A stretch of DNA of 64,000 nucleotides from Duganella margarita (GTDB lineage Bacteria > Pseudomonadota > Gammaproteobacteria > Burkholderiales > Burkholderiaceae_D), in contig NZ_WWCS01000002.1 in NCBI RefSeq assembly GCF_009857535.1, positions 434,001-498,000 of the forward strand. The letters run 5' to 3'. Below the pieces are notes generated by a model, which was given only the letters and a program-made list of their open reading frames with translations, did no database searches and was not told the origin of the DNA. A program made the translations under genes and the position numbers. Every line of letters starts with the position of its first letter. The stretch's first letter is position 1. This document shows positions 53,759 to 62,057 of this stretch, piece after piece.

Positions 53759-55638
53759 TGGACTGGGTGTCCGATAAGGACACCGGCCTGCTCGGCATCG
53801 AATCGCTGGCGATCGACCCATCATCGCCCAACAAACTCTACATGACCGCCGGCGTCGCCTATCTGAATGGCGGCGCCAGCGCGGTCCTCAAGTCCGACGA
53901 TTACGGCAACACCTTCAAACGCATCGACGTCACCAGCCAGTTCAAGGTGCACGGCAACGGCATGGGGCGCGGCAACGGCGAGAAGTTGCAAGTCGATCCG
54001 GACAACGGCAAGATTCTGTACGTCGGCACCCGCGCCAACGGCCTGTTCAAGAGCACCGACGAGGGCCTGAGCTGGCATCGTCTGGCTGGCCTCGACGTCA
54101 CCACCACCAACAACCAGAACGGCATTAGCCTGGTGCTGCTGGACCACGGCAAGATCTACGTCGGCGTCTCGCGCTTTGGCGAAAATATGTATGTGTCGGC
54201 TGATGGCGGCAAGACCTTCCGCGCCATGACCGGCGGTCCGCAGAAGCTGATGCCGCATCGCGCCGTGGTGGCCAACGGCAAGCTGGTGCTGACCTTTGCC
54301 AAAGGCGCCGGCCCGCATGCGGACAAGGCCAAGGATGAGGGGCTGGAACAGGGCGGCGTGTGGCAATACGACATCGCCAGCGGCAAGTGGGCGGACATCT
54401 CTCCGCCGCTCAACGCCGCCTATGCCGGCATCACCGTCGATCAGCGTAATCCGCTGCGCATGGTGGTGTCGACCATCTCGCACTACGACATGCGCGGCGG
54501 CATCGGCGACCAGTTCTATGAAACGCTGGACGGCGGCCGTAGCTGGAACAGCATCGTCGCCAAGGGTGTGCAGATCGATTCCAACGGCGTCAGCTGGATT
54601 GCCGGCAGCTTCATTCACTGGACCGCCAGCATTGAGTTCGATCCATTTGACAGCCAGCGGCTGATGGCGGTGTCCGGCAACGGCGTGTTCGTCTCCAGCG
54701 ACATCCACGGGGAAAAGCCGGTGTGGAAGTTTGAGGACATCGGCCTGGAAGAATCGGTGCCGCTGAACCTGGTCAGCATTCCCGGCGGTCCGGTCATTTC
54801 GGCGATTGGCGACTACGATGGCTTCCGCCACACCGACGTCACGCATTACTCGCCGATCCACACGCCGACCATGGGAACGACCTGGGGACTGGATTACGCC
54901 GCGCAGCAGCCGAACGTGGTGGTGCGCGCCGGCAAGGCGATGTATCTCTCGAAAGACATGGGGGTGACGTGGGCGAAGACCGCCAGCATGCAGGGCACCC
55001 AGGGGCAGGTGGCGCTGAGCGCGGACGGCAAGGTCATCGTCCACTGCCCGGAAAAATCCACCACCTGCTACCGCTCGGCCGACGAGGGGGCGACCTGGAC
55101 CGAGGTGGCCGGCCTGCATACCGAGCGTGGCCGCGCCGTCGCCGATCCGGTCGAGGCCCGCAGATTCTACGCACTGGCCGGCGACCGCCTGCTGGTCAGC
55201 ACCGACGGCGGCGCCAGCTTTGCGCCGACGGCGGCCCAGCTGGCGTCCGCGCGCGGTTCCAAAACCGTGCGCGCCATGCCGGGCCGCAGCGGCGACGTCT
55301 GGGTGGCGCTGTACGACGGCGGTCTGGCGCGCTCCACGGATGCCGGCGCCAGTTTTGCCAATCTACCGGGCGTCAGCTACGCGGCGGCGGTCGGTTTCGG
55401 CAAGTCCGCGCCGGGCGCCAGCGACCCCACCGTCTACATCTGGGGCGAGGTCGGCGGCGTGCGCGGCGTGTTCCGCTCTACCGACAGTGGCGCCAGCTGG
55501 CTGCGCATCAATGACGACCAACATCAATACGGCGGCCCCGGCGACGCCCAGTTCGTGGTCGGCGATATGAACACGTTTGGTGTTGTCTATATGAGCACGG
55601 CAGGGCGCGGCATCGTGTTCGGCAAGCCGAAAACGTAA
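53758..55638 (+). CDS. GH74 xyloglucanase domain (frame-shifted continuation)
   Basis: A 626-residue frame from ATG 53758, which overlaps the upstream TGA as TGATG. It holds nearly all of a two-propeller GH74 enzyme, with repeated Asp-box motifs (STDEGLSW, SADGGKTF, SADEGATW, STDGGASF, STDSGASW). The second candidate catalytic acid is Asp352 in AIGDYDGFRHTD. The first blade and first catalytic Asp are in the upstream frame, and this frame has no signal peptide. If translated alone from 53758 it would be cytoplasmic and catalytically incomplete. Joined by frameshift it would give a secreted esterase-xyloglucanase of about 1100 residues. A sequencing error in the A-run is the simple alternative. 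Confidence 0.85.
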   Translation: MDWVSDKDTGLLGIESLAIDPSSPNKLYMTAGVAYLNGGASAVLKSDDYGNTFKRIDVTSQFKVHGNGMGRGNGEKLQVDPDNGKILYVGTRANGLFKSTDEGLSWHRLAGLDVTTTNNQNGISLVLLDHGKIYVGVSRFGENMYVSADGGKTFRAMTGGPQKLMPHRAVVANGKLVLTFAKGAGPHADKAKDEGLEQGGVWQYDIASGKWADISPPLNAAYAGITVDQRNPLRMVVSTISHYDMRGGIGDQFYETLDGGRSWNSIVAKGVQIDSNGVSWIAGSFIHWTASIEFDPFDSQRLMAVSGNGVFVSSDIHGEKPVWKFEDIGLEESVPLNLVSIPGGPVISAIGDYDGFRHTDVTHYSPIHTPTMGTTWGLDYAAQQPNVVVRAGKAMYLSKDMGVTWAKTASMQGTQGQVALSADGKVIVHCPEKSTTCYRSADEGATWTEVAGLHTERGRAVADPVEARRFYALAGDRLLVSTDGGASFAPTAAQLASARGSKTVRAMPGRSGDVWVALYDGGLARSTDAGASFANLPGVSYAAAVGFGKSAPGASDPTVYIWGEVGGVRGVFRSTDSGASWLRINDDQHQYGGPGDAQFVVGDMNTFGVVYMSTAGRGIVFGKPKT

Positions 55639-55757
55639 TTTCCTTTAGGTATTTAGTCAAATTCGTTATGGATGAAGCGAAATTTTTCATATCTGCACCA
55701 CGCGGGCGGGCTGTAGTATCAAGACGGCCAAATTCGTCCTGGAGCGGGGTAGTAGAG

Positions 55758-56978
55758 ATGCAGATGAAGTCACACCGGATTGCGCTACTGTTCAATGCAA
55801 ACAAAATCTTCGACCGCGAAGTCATCGCGGGGATCGCGGCGTACCTGAGTTCCACGCGCGCCAGCTGGGATTTGTTCCTGGAAGAGGACTTCCGCCTGCG
55901 CCTGCCCGGCATCGAAAGCTGGCAGGGCGACGGCATCATCGCCGACTTTGACGACCCTGCGGTGGCCGACGCCCTGACGCGCAGCCGCGTGCCGGTGGTG
56001 GCGGTCGGCGGCTCGTATGAGAACCAGGCGGCCTATCCCGAGGACGTGCCCTACGTCGCCACCGACAATTTCAAGCTGATTAAAATGGCCCGCGATCACC
56101 TGATCGAGGCCGGCCTGCGCCACTTCGCCATGTTTTCGCTGCCGGAAGCGCAGACCAACCGCTGGGCGCAGGAGCGCGAACACGCCTTCCGCACGCTGAT
56201 GGGGCAGGACAAGATGGAGCCGCATATCTACCGCGGCCTGGGCACCAGCGCGCCGTCGTGGGACGCGGCGGTGGAGCAGCAGATTCAATGGCTGCATAGC
56301 CTGCCCAAGCCGGTCGGCATCATTGCCGTGACGGATGCGCGCGCGCGCCAGCTGATGCAGGCTTGTATCATGGCCGGCATCGCGGTGCCGGAGCAGGTGG
56401 CGCTGATCGGCATCGACAACGATCCGCTGGCGCGCATGCTGACGCGGATTCCACTGAGTTCCGTGATCCAGGGCGCGCAGGAGATGGGCCGCACCGCCGC
56501 CCACCTGCTGGACCAGATGCTGCACGGCGTGCGCATGAGCGGCACGCGGGTGCTGGTGCCGCCGGTCGGCATCAATGTGCTGGCGTCCACCCAGCACGAG
56601 GCGCCCAAGCATCCGCACGTGATGCGCGCGCGGCACTTTATCCGCCAGTACGCCTGCCAGGGCATCAAGACGCACCAGGTGGCGGAGTATGTCGGCATCT
56701 CGCGCTCGTCGCTGGAGTCGTACTTCCGCCAGGAGCTCAATTGCAGCGTGCATGATGTGATCCTGCGCTTCAAGCTCGATGCGGCGACGTCCATGCTGGC
56801 GCGCGGTGAGCGCAGCATTGCCGAAGTGGCGCTGTGCTGCGGCTTTACGTCGGTGCAGTACATGCACGCGGTGTTCAAGCGCGAACTGGGATGCACGCCG
56901 CGCACCTACCAGGATCGCGCCATGATGGGCATCGTCGATGACGGCTCGGCACTGCCGCCGCCGGAGCTGGCGGCGTAA
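55758..56978 (+). CDS. xylR: XylR-type AraC-family regulator
   Basis: A 406-residue regulator with an N-terminal periplasmic-binding-like sugar domain (SHRIALLFNANKIFDREVIA, VALIGIDNDPLARMLTRIPL) and a C-terminal AraC double helix-turn-helix (IKTHQVAEYVGISRSSLESY; ERSIAEVALCCGFTSVQYMH). This is the layout of E. coli XylR, which activates xylose genes on binding D-xylose. ATG 55758 is taken; ATG 55764 is equally possible, and an in-frame ATG at 55668 would add 30 residues of poor character. It lies between GH74 and xylB and probably acts on the 22-bp motif found three times here. Confidence 0.9.
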   Translation: MQMKSHRIALLFNANKIFDREVIAGIAAYLSSTRASWDLFLEEDFRLRLPGIESWQGDGIIADFDDPAVADALTRSRVPVVAVGGSYENQAAYPEDVPYVATDNFKLIKMARDHLIEAGLRHFAMFSLPEAQTNRWAQEREHAFRTLMGQDKMEPHIYRGLGTSAPSWDAAVEQQIQWLHSLPKPVGIIAVTDARARQLMQACIMAGIAVPEQVALIGIDNDPLARMLTRIPLSSVIQGAQEMGRTAAHLLDQMLHGVRMSGTRVLVPPVGINVLASTQHEAPKHPHVMRARHFIRQYACQGIKTHQVAEYVGISRSSLESYFRQELNCSVHDVILRFKLDAATSMLARGERSIAEVALCCGFTSVQYMHAVFKRELGCTPRTYQDRAMMGIVDDGSALPPPELAA

Positions 56979-56992
56979 TATCATTGCCGCGA

Positions 56993-57014
56993 TTGGTGAT
57001 TTTCGTAATTGCGG
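56993..57014. promoter_or_regulatory. Putative XylR site 2, upstream of xylB
   Basis: The same 22-mer as at 52252 (TTGGTGATTTTCGTAATTGC then GG) lies between xylR and xylB, 50 bases before the TTG start. Confidence 0.75.
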
Positions 57015-57063
57015 CTTATGTTTGGCCGGGTCAGAATTCTCCAGCTATTTTGGAGAACAGACC

Positions 57064-57843
57064 TTGGAAAAAAATTACAACACGCCGCGTGAGCAGGCCA
57101 TCTATCCCAGCCTCGCCGGCAAGCGCGTGGTTATCACCGGCGGCGGCAGTGGCATCGGCGCCGGTATCGTCGAGGCGTTTGCGCGCCAGGGGTCGCTGGT
57201 CACCTTCCTCGACATCGCCGAGAAGGATTCGCGCGCACTGGCGGCCAGCCTGGCCGCGCTGCCCACGCCGCCGGCCTTCGTGCCGTGCGACCTGACCGAC
57301 CTGCAAAAGGTGGCGCAGATCTTCGAGACCATCGGCCCGGTCGACATCCTGGTCAACAACGCCGCCAACGACGACCGCCATGAGATCGCCAACGTCACCC
57401 CGGCGTACTGGGAAAACCGCATGGCGGTCAATCTGCGTCACCTGTACTTCTGCGCGCAAGCCGTGGTGCCGGGCATGCGCGCGGCGGGCGGCGGCGTGAT
57501 CCTCAATTTCAGTTCCATCTCGTGGCATCTGGCCTTGCCGGAGCTGACCCTGTACATGACCGCCAAAGCCGGCATCGAGGGCATGACGCGCGGTATGGCG
57601 CGCGATCTTGGCCGCGACAACATCCGCGTCAACAGCGTGATTCCAGGCGGCGTGCGCACGCCGCGCCAGGAAGCGCTGTGGCATACGCCGGACGAGGAAG
57701 CGCGCATGCTGGCCGGTCAATGCCTGCCGCGCCGCGTGGAAATCGCCGACGTGGCGGCACTGACCCTGTTCCTCGCTTCCGACAGTGCGGCGCGTTGTTC
57801 GGGACGCGAATACTATGTGGACGCGGGGTGGCACGGCGCGTGA
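57064..57843 (+). CDS. xylB: D-xylose 1-dehydrogenase (SDR)
   Basis: A 259-residue SDR enzyme very like Caulobacter XylB, the NAD-dependent dehydrogenase that opens the oxidative (Weimberg/Dahms) xylose pathway by making xylonolactone. Characteristic pieces are IYPSLAGKRVVITGGGSGIG, FLDIAEKDSRALAA, NNAANDDRHEIANVTPAYWE, NFSSISWHLALPELTLYMTA (Tyr, then KAGIEGMTR with Lys) and EYYVDAGWHGA. The start is TTG at 57064, six bases after GGAGAA; the preceding in-frame ATG at 56938 lies inside xylR. It has its own XylR-like site. Lactonase and dehydratase genes are not in the window. Confidence 0.92.
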   Translation: MEKNYNTPREQAIYPSLAGKRVVITGGGSGIGAGIVEAFARQGSLVTFLDIAEKDSRALAASLAALPTPPAFVPCDLTDLQKVAQIFETIGPVDILVNNAANDDRHEIANVTPAYWENRMAVNLRHLYFCAQAVVPGMRAAGGGVILNFSSISWHLALPELTLYMTAKAGIEGMTRGMARDLGRDNIRVNSVIPGGVRTPRQEALWHTPDEEARMLAGQCLPRRVEIADVAALTLFLASDSAARCSGREYYVDAGWHGA

Positions 57844-57920
57844 GGTAACATAGCGGTGCATTGCGCGGTGTAGTGTTTAGTTGGGCATAGAACTCGGCAG
57901 CATAATTGGAGACTTAATTG

Positions 57921-58925
57921 ATGAAGAAATTACTGAGCACGGCGGCTATTGCCGTGATGATGGCTTTTGCAGGCGGTAACGCCATGGCCGACGCCAAGAA
58001 CCCGAAAATCGGCTTTTCGATCGACGACCTGCGGCTGGAGCGCTGGGCGCGCGATCGCGACTACTTCGTCGCCGCCGCCGAGCAGCAGGGCGCCAAGGTG
58101 TACGTGCAGTCGGCCGACGCCAGCGAGCAGCGCCAGATCGCCCAGATCGAGAACCTGATCTCGCGCGGCGTCGACGTGCTGGTCATCGTGCCGTACAACG
58201 CCACGGTGCTGACCAACGCCATCCGCGAAGCCAAGAAGGCCAAGATCAAAGTCATTTCCTACGATCGTCTGATCCTGAACGCCGATATCGACGCCTACAT
58301 CTCGTTCGATAACAATATGGTCGGCCAGTTGCAGGCGCAGGGCGTGCTGGCGGTGAAACCGAAGGGTAATTTCTATCTGCTGGGCGGCGCGCCGACCGAC
58401 AGCAACGCCAAGATGCTGCGCGAAGGCCAGCTGAAAGTGCTGCAGCCGCTGATCGACAAGGGTGATATCAAGGTGGTCGGAAAGCAGTGGGTCAAGGACT
58501 GGAGCCCGTCCGAGGCGATGTCCATCGTTGAAAATGCGCTGACCGCCAACGGCAACAAGATCGACGCCGTGGTGGCCTCCAACGACGCCACCGCCGGCGG
58601 CGCGATCCAGGCGCTGGCTTCGCAAAAGCTGGACGGCAAGGTGGCCGTGTCGGGCCAGGACTCCGATCTGGCCGCCGTCAAGCGCGTGATCGCAGGTACG
58701 CAGACGCTGACCGTGTACAAGCCGTTGAAGTTGATCGCGTCGGAAGCAGCCAAGCTGTCGGTGCAGCTGGTGCGCGGCGAAAAGCCGGCCTTCAACGCCA
58801 AGTACAACAACGGCTTCAAGGAAGTCGACTCGGTGTTCCTGAAGCCGATCGCGCTGACCAAGGCCAATGTGGACGTGGTCGTGAAAGACGGCTTCTATAC
58901 CCAGGCCCAGCTGGCGGCCAAGTAA
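57921..58925 (+). CDS. xylF: D-xylose ABC transporter, substrate-binding protein
   Basis: A 334-residue periplasmic sugar-binding protein. Signal peptide (MKKLLSTAAIAVMMAFAGGN then AMA) and mature segments PKIGFSIDDLRLERWARDRD, VLVIVPYNATVLTNAIREAK, VISYDRLILNADIDAYISFD and VVASNDATAGGAIQALAS match XylF. ATG at 57921 with TTGGAGAC upstream. It follows xylB by 77 bases. A REP-like repeat separates it from xylG, which may protect the xylF mRNA end so that binding protein is made in excess. Confidence 0.94.
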   Translation: MKKLLSTAAIAVMMAFAGGNAMADAKNPKIGFSIDDLRLERWARDRDYFVAAAEQQGAKVYVQSADASEQRQIAQIENLISRGVDVLVIVPYNATVLTNAIREAKKAKIKVISYDRLILNADIDAYISFDNNMVGQLQAQGVLAVKPKGNFYLLGGAPTDSNAKMLREGQLKVLQPLIDKGDIKVVGKQWVKDWSPSEAMSIVENALTANGNKIDAVVASNDATAGGAIQALASQKLDGKVAVSGQDSDLAAVKRVIAGTQTLTVYKPLKLIASEAAKLSVQLVRGEKPAFNAKYNNGFKEVDSVFLKPIALTKANVDVVVKDGFYTQAQLAAK

Positions 58926-58931
58926 GGTATG

Positions 58932-59022
58932 CGTTCTATGGGCTCCCGCCTGCGCGGGAGCGACGCGTCCGCCGTCATTCCGCACCGGCGGGCCGCCGCG
59001 CAGGCGGGAATCCATGCTGCGT
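58932..59022. repeat. Dispersed palindromic repeat between xylF and xylG
   Basis: GTTCTATGGGCTCCCGCC, its partner GCGCGGGAGCGAC, then a second, longer palindromic region ending GCAGGCGGGAATCCATGCTG. Same family as at 3502, but with an expanded middle. Confidence 0.8.
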
Positions 59023-59052
59023 GAGCTCTGCACATAACTTCCCGAGAATTCC

Positions 59053-60573
59053 ATGTCCGGCTATTTGCTAGAAATGAAGGACATCGTCAAAAAATTTGGC
59101 GGTGTACCTGCGCTCGACGGTATTGACCTCAAGGTCAGTCCCGGCGAGTGCATTGGTTTGTGCGGCGAGAATGGCGCCGGCAAATCGACCCTGATGAAAG
59201 TGCTGTCCGCCGTCTACCCGCACGGCACCTGGGACGGCGAGATCCTGTGGAACGGCGCGCCGCTGAAGGCGCAATCGATCCGCGAAAGTGAAGCGGCCGG
59301 CATCGTCATCATCCATCAGGAGCTGATGCTGGTGCCGGAATTGTCGGTGACCGAGAATCTCTTCCTCGGCAACGAGATCACGCTGCCCGGCGGCCGCATG
59401 GATTATCCGGCCATGAACCAGCGCGCCGAAGCGCTGCTCAAAGAACTCAAGCTGGATGACGTCAACGTGGTGCTGCCGGTGTCGAACTACGGCGGCGGCC
59501 ATCAGCAGCTGATCGAGATCGCCAAGGCGCTGAACAAGAACGCCAAGCTGCTGATCCTCGACGAGCCGTCGTCGTCGCTGACGGCGGCCGAAATCCAGGT
59601 GCTGCTGGAGATTATCCGCGACCTGAAAGCCAAGGGTGTGGCCTGCGTCTACATCTCGCACAAGCTGGATGAAGTGGAAGCCATCTGCGACACCATCGTG
59701 GTGATCCGCGACGGCAAGCACATCGCCACCACGCCGATGCAGCAGATGGATGTGCAGCAGATCATTGCGCAGATGGTCGGCCGCGAGATGAACCAGCTGT
59801 ATCCGCAGCTGGAGCGCACGCAGGGCGACATCGTGTTCGAGGCACGCAACGTCACCTGCTACGACGTCGACAAGCCGGAACGCAAAAAAGTGAAGAACGT
59901 CTCCTTCCAGCTGCGCAAGGGCGAGATCCTTGGCATCGCAGGGCTGGTCGGCGCGGGCCGAACGGAACTGGTGTCGGCGCTGTTTGGCGCCTATCCCGGC
60001 GCGAGCGAGGCCGAGGTGTGGCTGGACGGCGCGAAGATCGATACCTCGACGCCGCTGAAGGCCATTCGCAACGGTCTGGCGCTGGTGCCGGAAGACCGCA
60101 AGCAGCACGGCATTGTGCGCGACCTGGATGTGGGGCAGAACATCACGCTGTCGGTGCTGGGCCGCTACTCGCGCTTCAGCCGCATCGACCGCGAGGCCGA
60201 ACTGAAAACCGTGAGCGAGGAAATCGCGCGCCTCGGCCTGAAGACGGCCAGTCCCTTCCTGTCGATTACCTCGCTCTCGGGAGGCAACCAGCAGAAGGCG
60301 GTGCTGTCCAAGATGCTGCTGACCCGGCCCAAGGTGCTGATCCTCGATGAACCCACACGCGGCGTGGACGTCGGCGCCAAGTTCGAAATCTACAAGCTGA
60401 TGCTGGAACTGGCCAGCCAGGGCATGTCCATCATCATGGTGTCGTCGGAACTGGCCGAGGTGCTGGGCGTGTCCGACCGCGTGCTGGTGATGGGCGAAGG
60501 GCAATTGCGCGGTGATTTCGTCAATCAGAATCTGACTCAGGAAATGCTGCTGTCGGCAGCGATACATCAATGA
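59053..60573 (+). CDS. xylG: D-xylose ABC transporter, ATP-binding protein
   Basis: A 506-residue protein with two fused ABC domains, as in sugar importers of the RbsA/XylG type. The first domain has Walker [10 protein letters not shown] near residue 39, and [14 protein letters not shown]; its signature is altered ([10 protein letters not shown]). The second has [10 protein letters not shown] in place of a full Walker [12 protein letters not shown], and [15 protein letters not shown]. One competent and one degenerate site is normal in this family. It couples to XylH: the stop overlaps the xylH start (ATGA). Confidence 0.94.
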   Translation: MSGYLLEMKDIVKKFGGVPALDGIDLKVSPGECIGLCGENGAGKSTLMKVLSAVYPHGTWDGEILWNGAPLKAQSIRESEAAGIVIIHQELMLVPELSVTENLFLGNEITLPGGRMDYPAMNQRAEALLKELKLDDVNVVLPVSNYGGGHQQLIEIAKALNKNAKLLILDEPSSSLTAAEIQVLLEIIRDLKAKGVACVYISHKLDEVEAICDTIVVIRDGKHIATTPMQQMDVQQIIAQMVGREMNQLYPQLERTQGDIVFEARNVTCYDVDKPERKKVKNVSFQLRKGEILGIAGLVGAGRTELVSALFGAYPGASEAEVWLDGAKIDTSTPLKAIRNGLALVPEDRKQHGIVRDLDVGQNITLSVLGRYSRFSRIDREAELKTVSEEIARLGLKTASPFLSITSLSGGNQQKAVLSKMLLTRPKVLILDEPTRGVDVGAKFEIYKLMLELASQGMSIIMVSSELAEVLGVSDRVLVMGEGQLRGDFVNQNLTQEMLLSAAIHQ

Positions 60574-61712
60574 ATCCAACCAAAATCAAACAGCTGTTCA
60601 CGCAGTACAAAATCCTGGCGCTGCTAATCGCCATTGCCGTCATCTGGGCCTTCTTCAGCTTCAAGACCGATGGCGGTTTCATCTCCCCTCGCAACCTGTC
60701 CAACCTGATGCGCCAGATGGCGGTGACCGGCGTGGTGGCGTGCGGCATGGCCTTCGTCATCATCGCCGGCGAGATCGATCTGTCGGTCGGTTCGCTGCTC
60801 GGGCTATTGGGCGGTATTGCGGCGGTGCTGGACGTAACGCACCACTTGCCGGTGGCGGCCACCATCGCGGTGGTGCTGGCGTGTGGCCTGGTGCTTGGCC
60901 TGTTCAATGGCTGGCTGACAGCGTATGCCGGCATCCCGTCGTTCATTGTGGGCCTGGGCGGCATGCTGGCGTATCGCGGCATTGTGCTGGGCGTGACGGA
61001 CGGCGCGACGGTGGCGCCGGTGTCGGATTCGCTGGTGCAGTTGGGGCAGGGCTACCTGCCGCCGCAGATCGGCGTGGCGCTCGGTGTGGCCTTGTTCGTG
61101 CTGGCGGCGGTGCTGATCTGGCGCCAGCGCGTGAACCTGGCGCGCCACCATCTGCCGGTGCCGGCATTGTGGCGGCATGGTCTGCGCCTGGCGGCGATTG
61201 GCGTGGTGTTGTTCGCATTTGTCACCACGCTGAACGAATACGAAGGCATTCCGCTGCCGGTGCTGCTGTTGCTGGTGCTGTTGGGGATCTTCAGCTACGT
61301 GGCGACGCAGACGGTGTTCGGCCGCCGCATCTACTCGGTGGGCTCGAACATGGAGGCCACGCGACTGTCCGGCATCAACGTGCAGGCAGTGAAGCTGTGG
61401 ATCTTCGGGATCATGGGTTTGATGTGCGCCCTGGCCGGTTTGTTGAACACTGCGCGGCTGGCGGCAGGTTCGCCATCGGCCGGCACCTCCGGCGAGCTGG
61501 ATGCGATCGCGGCCTGCTTCATCGGCGGCACCTCGATGCGAGGCGGCTCAGGCACCGTGTACGGCGCGCTGATTGGCGCGCTGGTGATGGCGTCGCTCGA
61601 TAACGGCATGTCGATGCTGGATGTCGATACCTACTGGCAGATGATCGTCAAGGGCGCGATCCTGACGCTGGCGGTATGGGTGGATGTGGCGACGCGCTCA
61701 GGCCGGCGTTAA
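60570..61712 (+). CDS. xylH: D-xylose ABC transporter, permease
   Basis: A 380-residue inner-membrane permease with about ten helices. It has [20 protein letters not shown] then LLGGIAAV and [20 protein letters not shown], the hallmark segments of RbsC/XylH permeases, and [20 protein letters not shown] near the end. It forms the channel used by XylF and XylG. The ATG overlaps the xylG stop. A GC-rich hairpin follows the gene. Confidence 0.94.
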   Translation: MNPTKIKQLFTQYKILALLIAIAVIWAFFSFKTDGGFISPRNLSNLMRQMAVTGVVACGMAFVIIAGEIDLSVGSLLGLLGGIAAVLDVTHHLPVAATIAVVLACGLVLGLFNGWLTAYAGIPSFIVGLGGMLAYRGIVLGVTDGATVAPVSDSLVQLGQGYLPPQIGVALGVALFVLAAVLIWRQRVNLARHHLPVPALWRHGLRLAAIGVVLFAFVTTLNEYEGIPLPVLLLLVLLGIFSYVATQTVFGRRIYSVGSNMEATRLSGINVQAVKLWIFGIMGLMCALAGLLNTARLAAGSPSAGTSGELDAIAACFIGGTSMRGGSGTVYGALIGALVMASLDNGMSMLDVDTYWQMIVKGAILTLAVWVDVATRSGRR

Positions 61713-61724
61713 ACGTTTTTTTCA

Positions 61725-61750
61725 ACGCGGCCCGCGCAGCCGGGCCGCGT
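61725..61750 (+). terminator. GC-rich hairpin after xylH, possible terminator
   Basis: ACGCGGCCCG and CGGGCCGCGT form a perfect 10-bp stem with a 6-nt loop. A T-run precedes rather than follows it, so it may be only a 3'-end stabiliser. Confidence 0.45.
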
Positions 61751-62057
61751 ATCTGTGGGATTCTCGCGACGATTGCTGATTATCATTCTTCGCATTGGTG
61801 AATTTCGCAATTGCGACTCAATTGTGTAACTTGCACAATGGTTCAAAGTCGCGCGCCGTGGCACCCCGCCAGCCGGCAGCAGCGATAAAAAAATACAGAC
61901 GAGCGAGACCTTATCAATGACGACCAGTTTAATGCGCTGTCCAGCGCCGGCGGGCTCCCTTACCCCGCAAGTCCTTTAACCCCCACAGATGACGAGAAAT
62001 ACCAATAATAAGTGGCCAAAGAGCCATGAAATATTCGTATAACTTTGGAGAGTGTAG
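61751..62057 (+). other. Leader region of the last TonB receptor
   Basis: This 307-base gap holds the third XylR-like site (61795-61816). The decamer GCACAATGGT at 61833-61842 is also found at 52289-52298 after site 1. AGGAG-like TTTGGAGAGTGTAG precedes the start codon. No gene is seen. Confidence 0.5.
61795..61816. promoter_or_regulatory. Putative XylR site 3, upstream of the TonB receptor
   Basis: TTGGTGAATTTCGCAATTGC then GA, 19 of 22 positions identical to sites 1 and 2. Its core TCGCAATTGCGA is a perfect palindrome. Confidence 0.7.
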
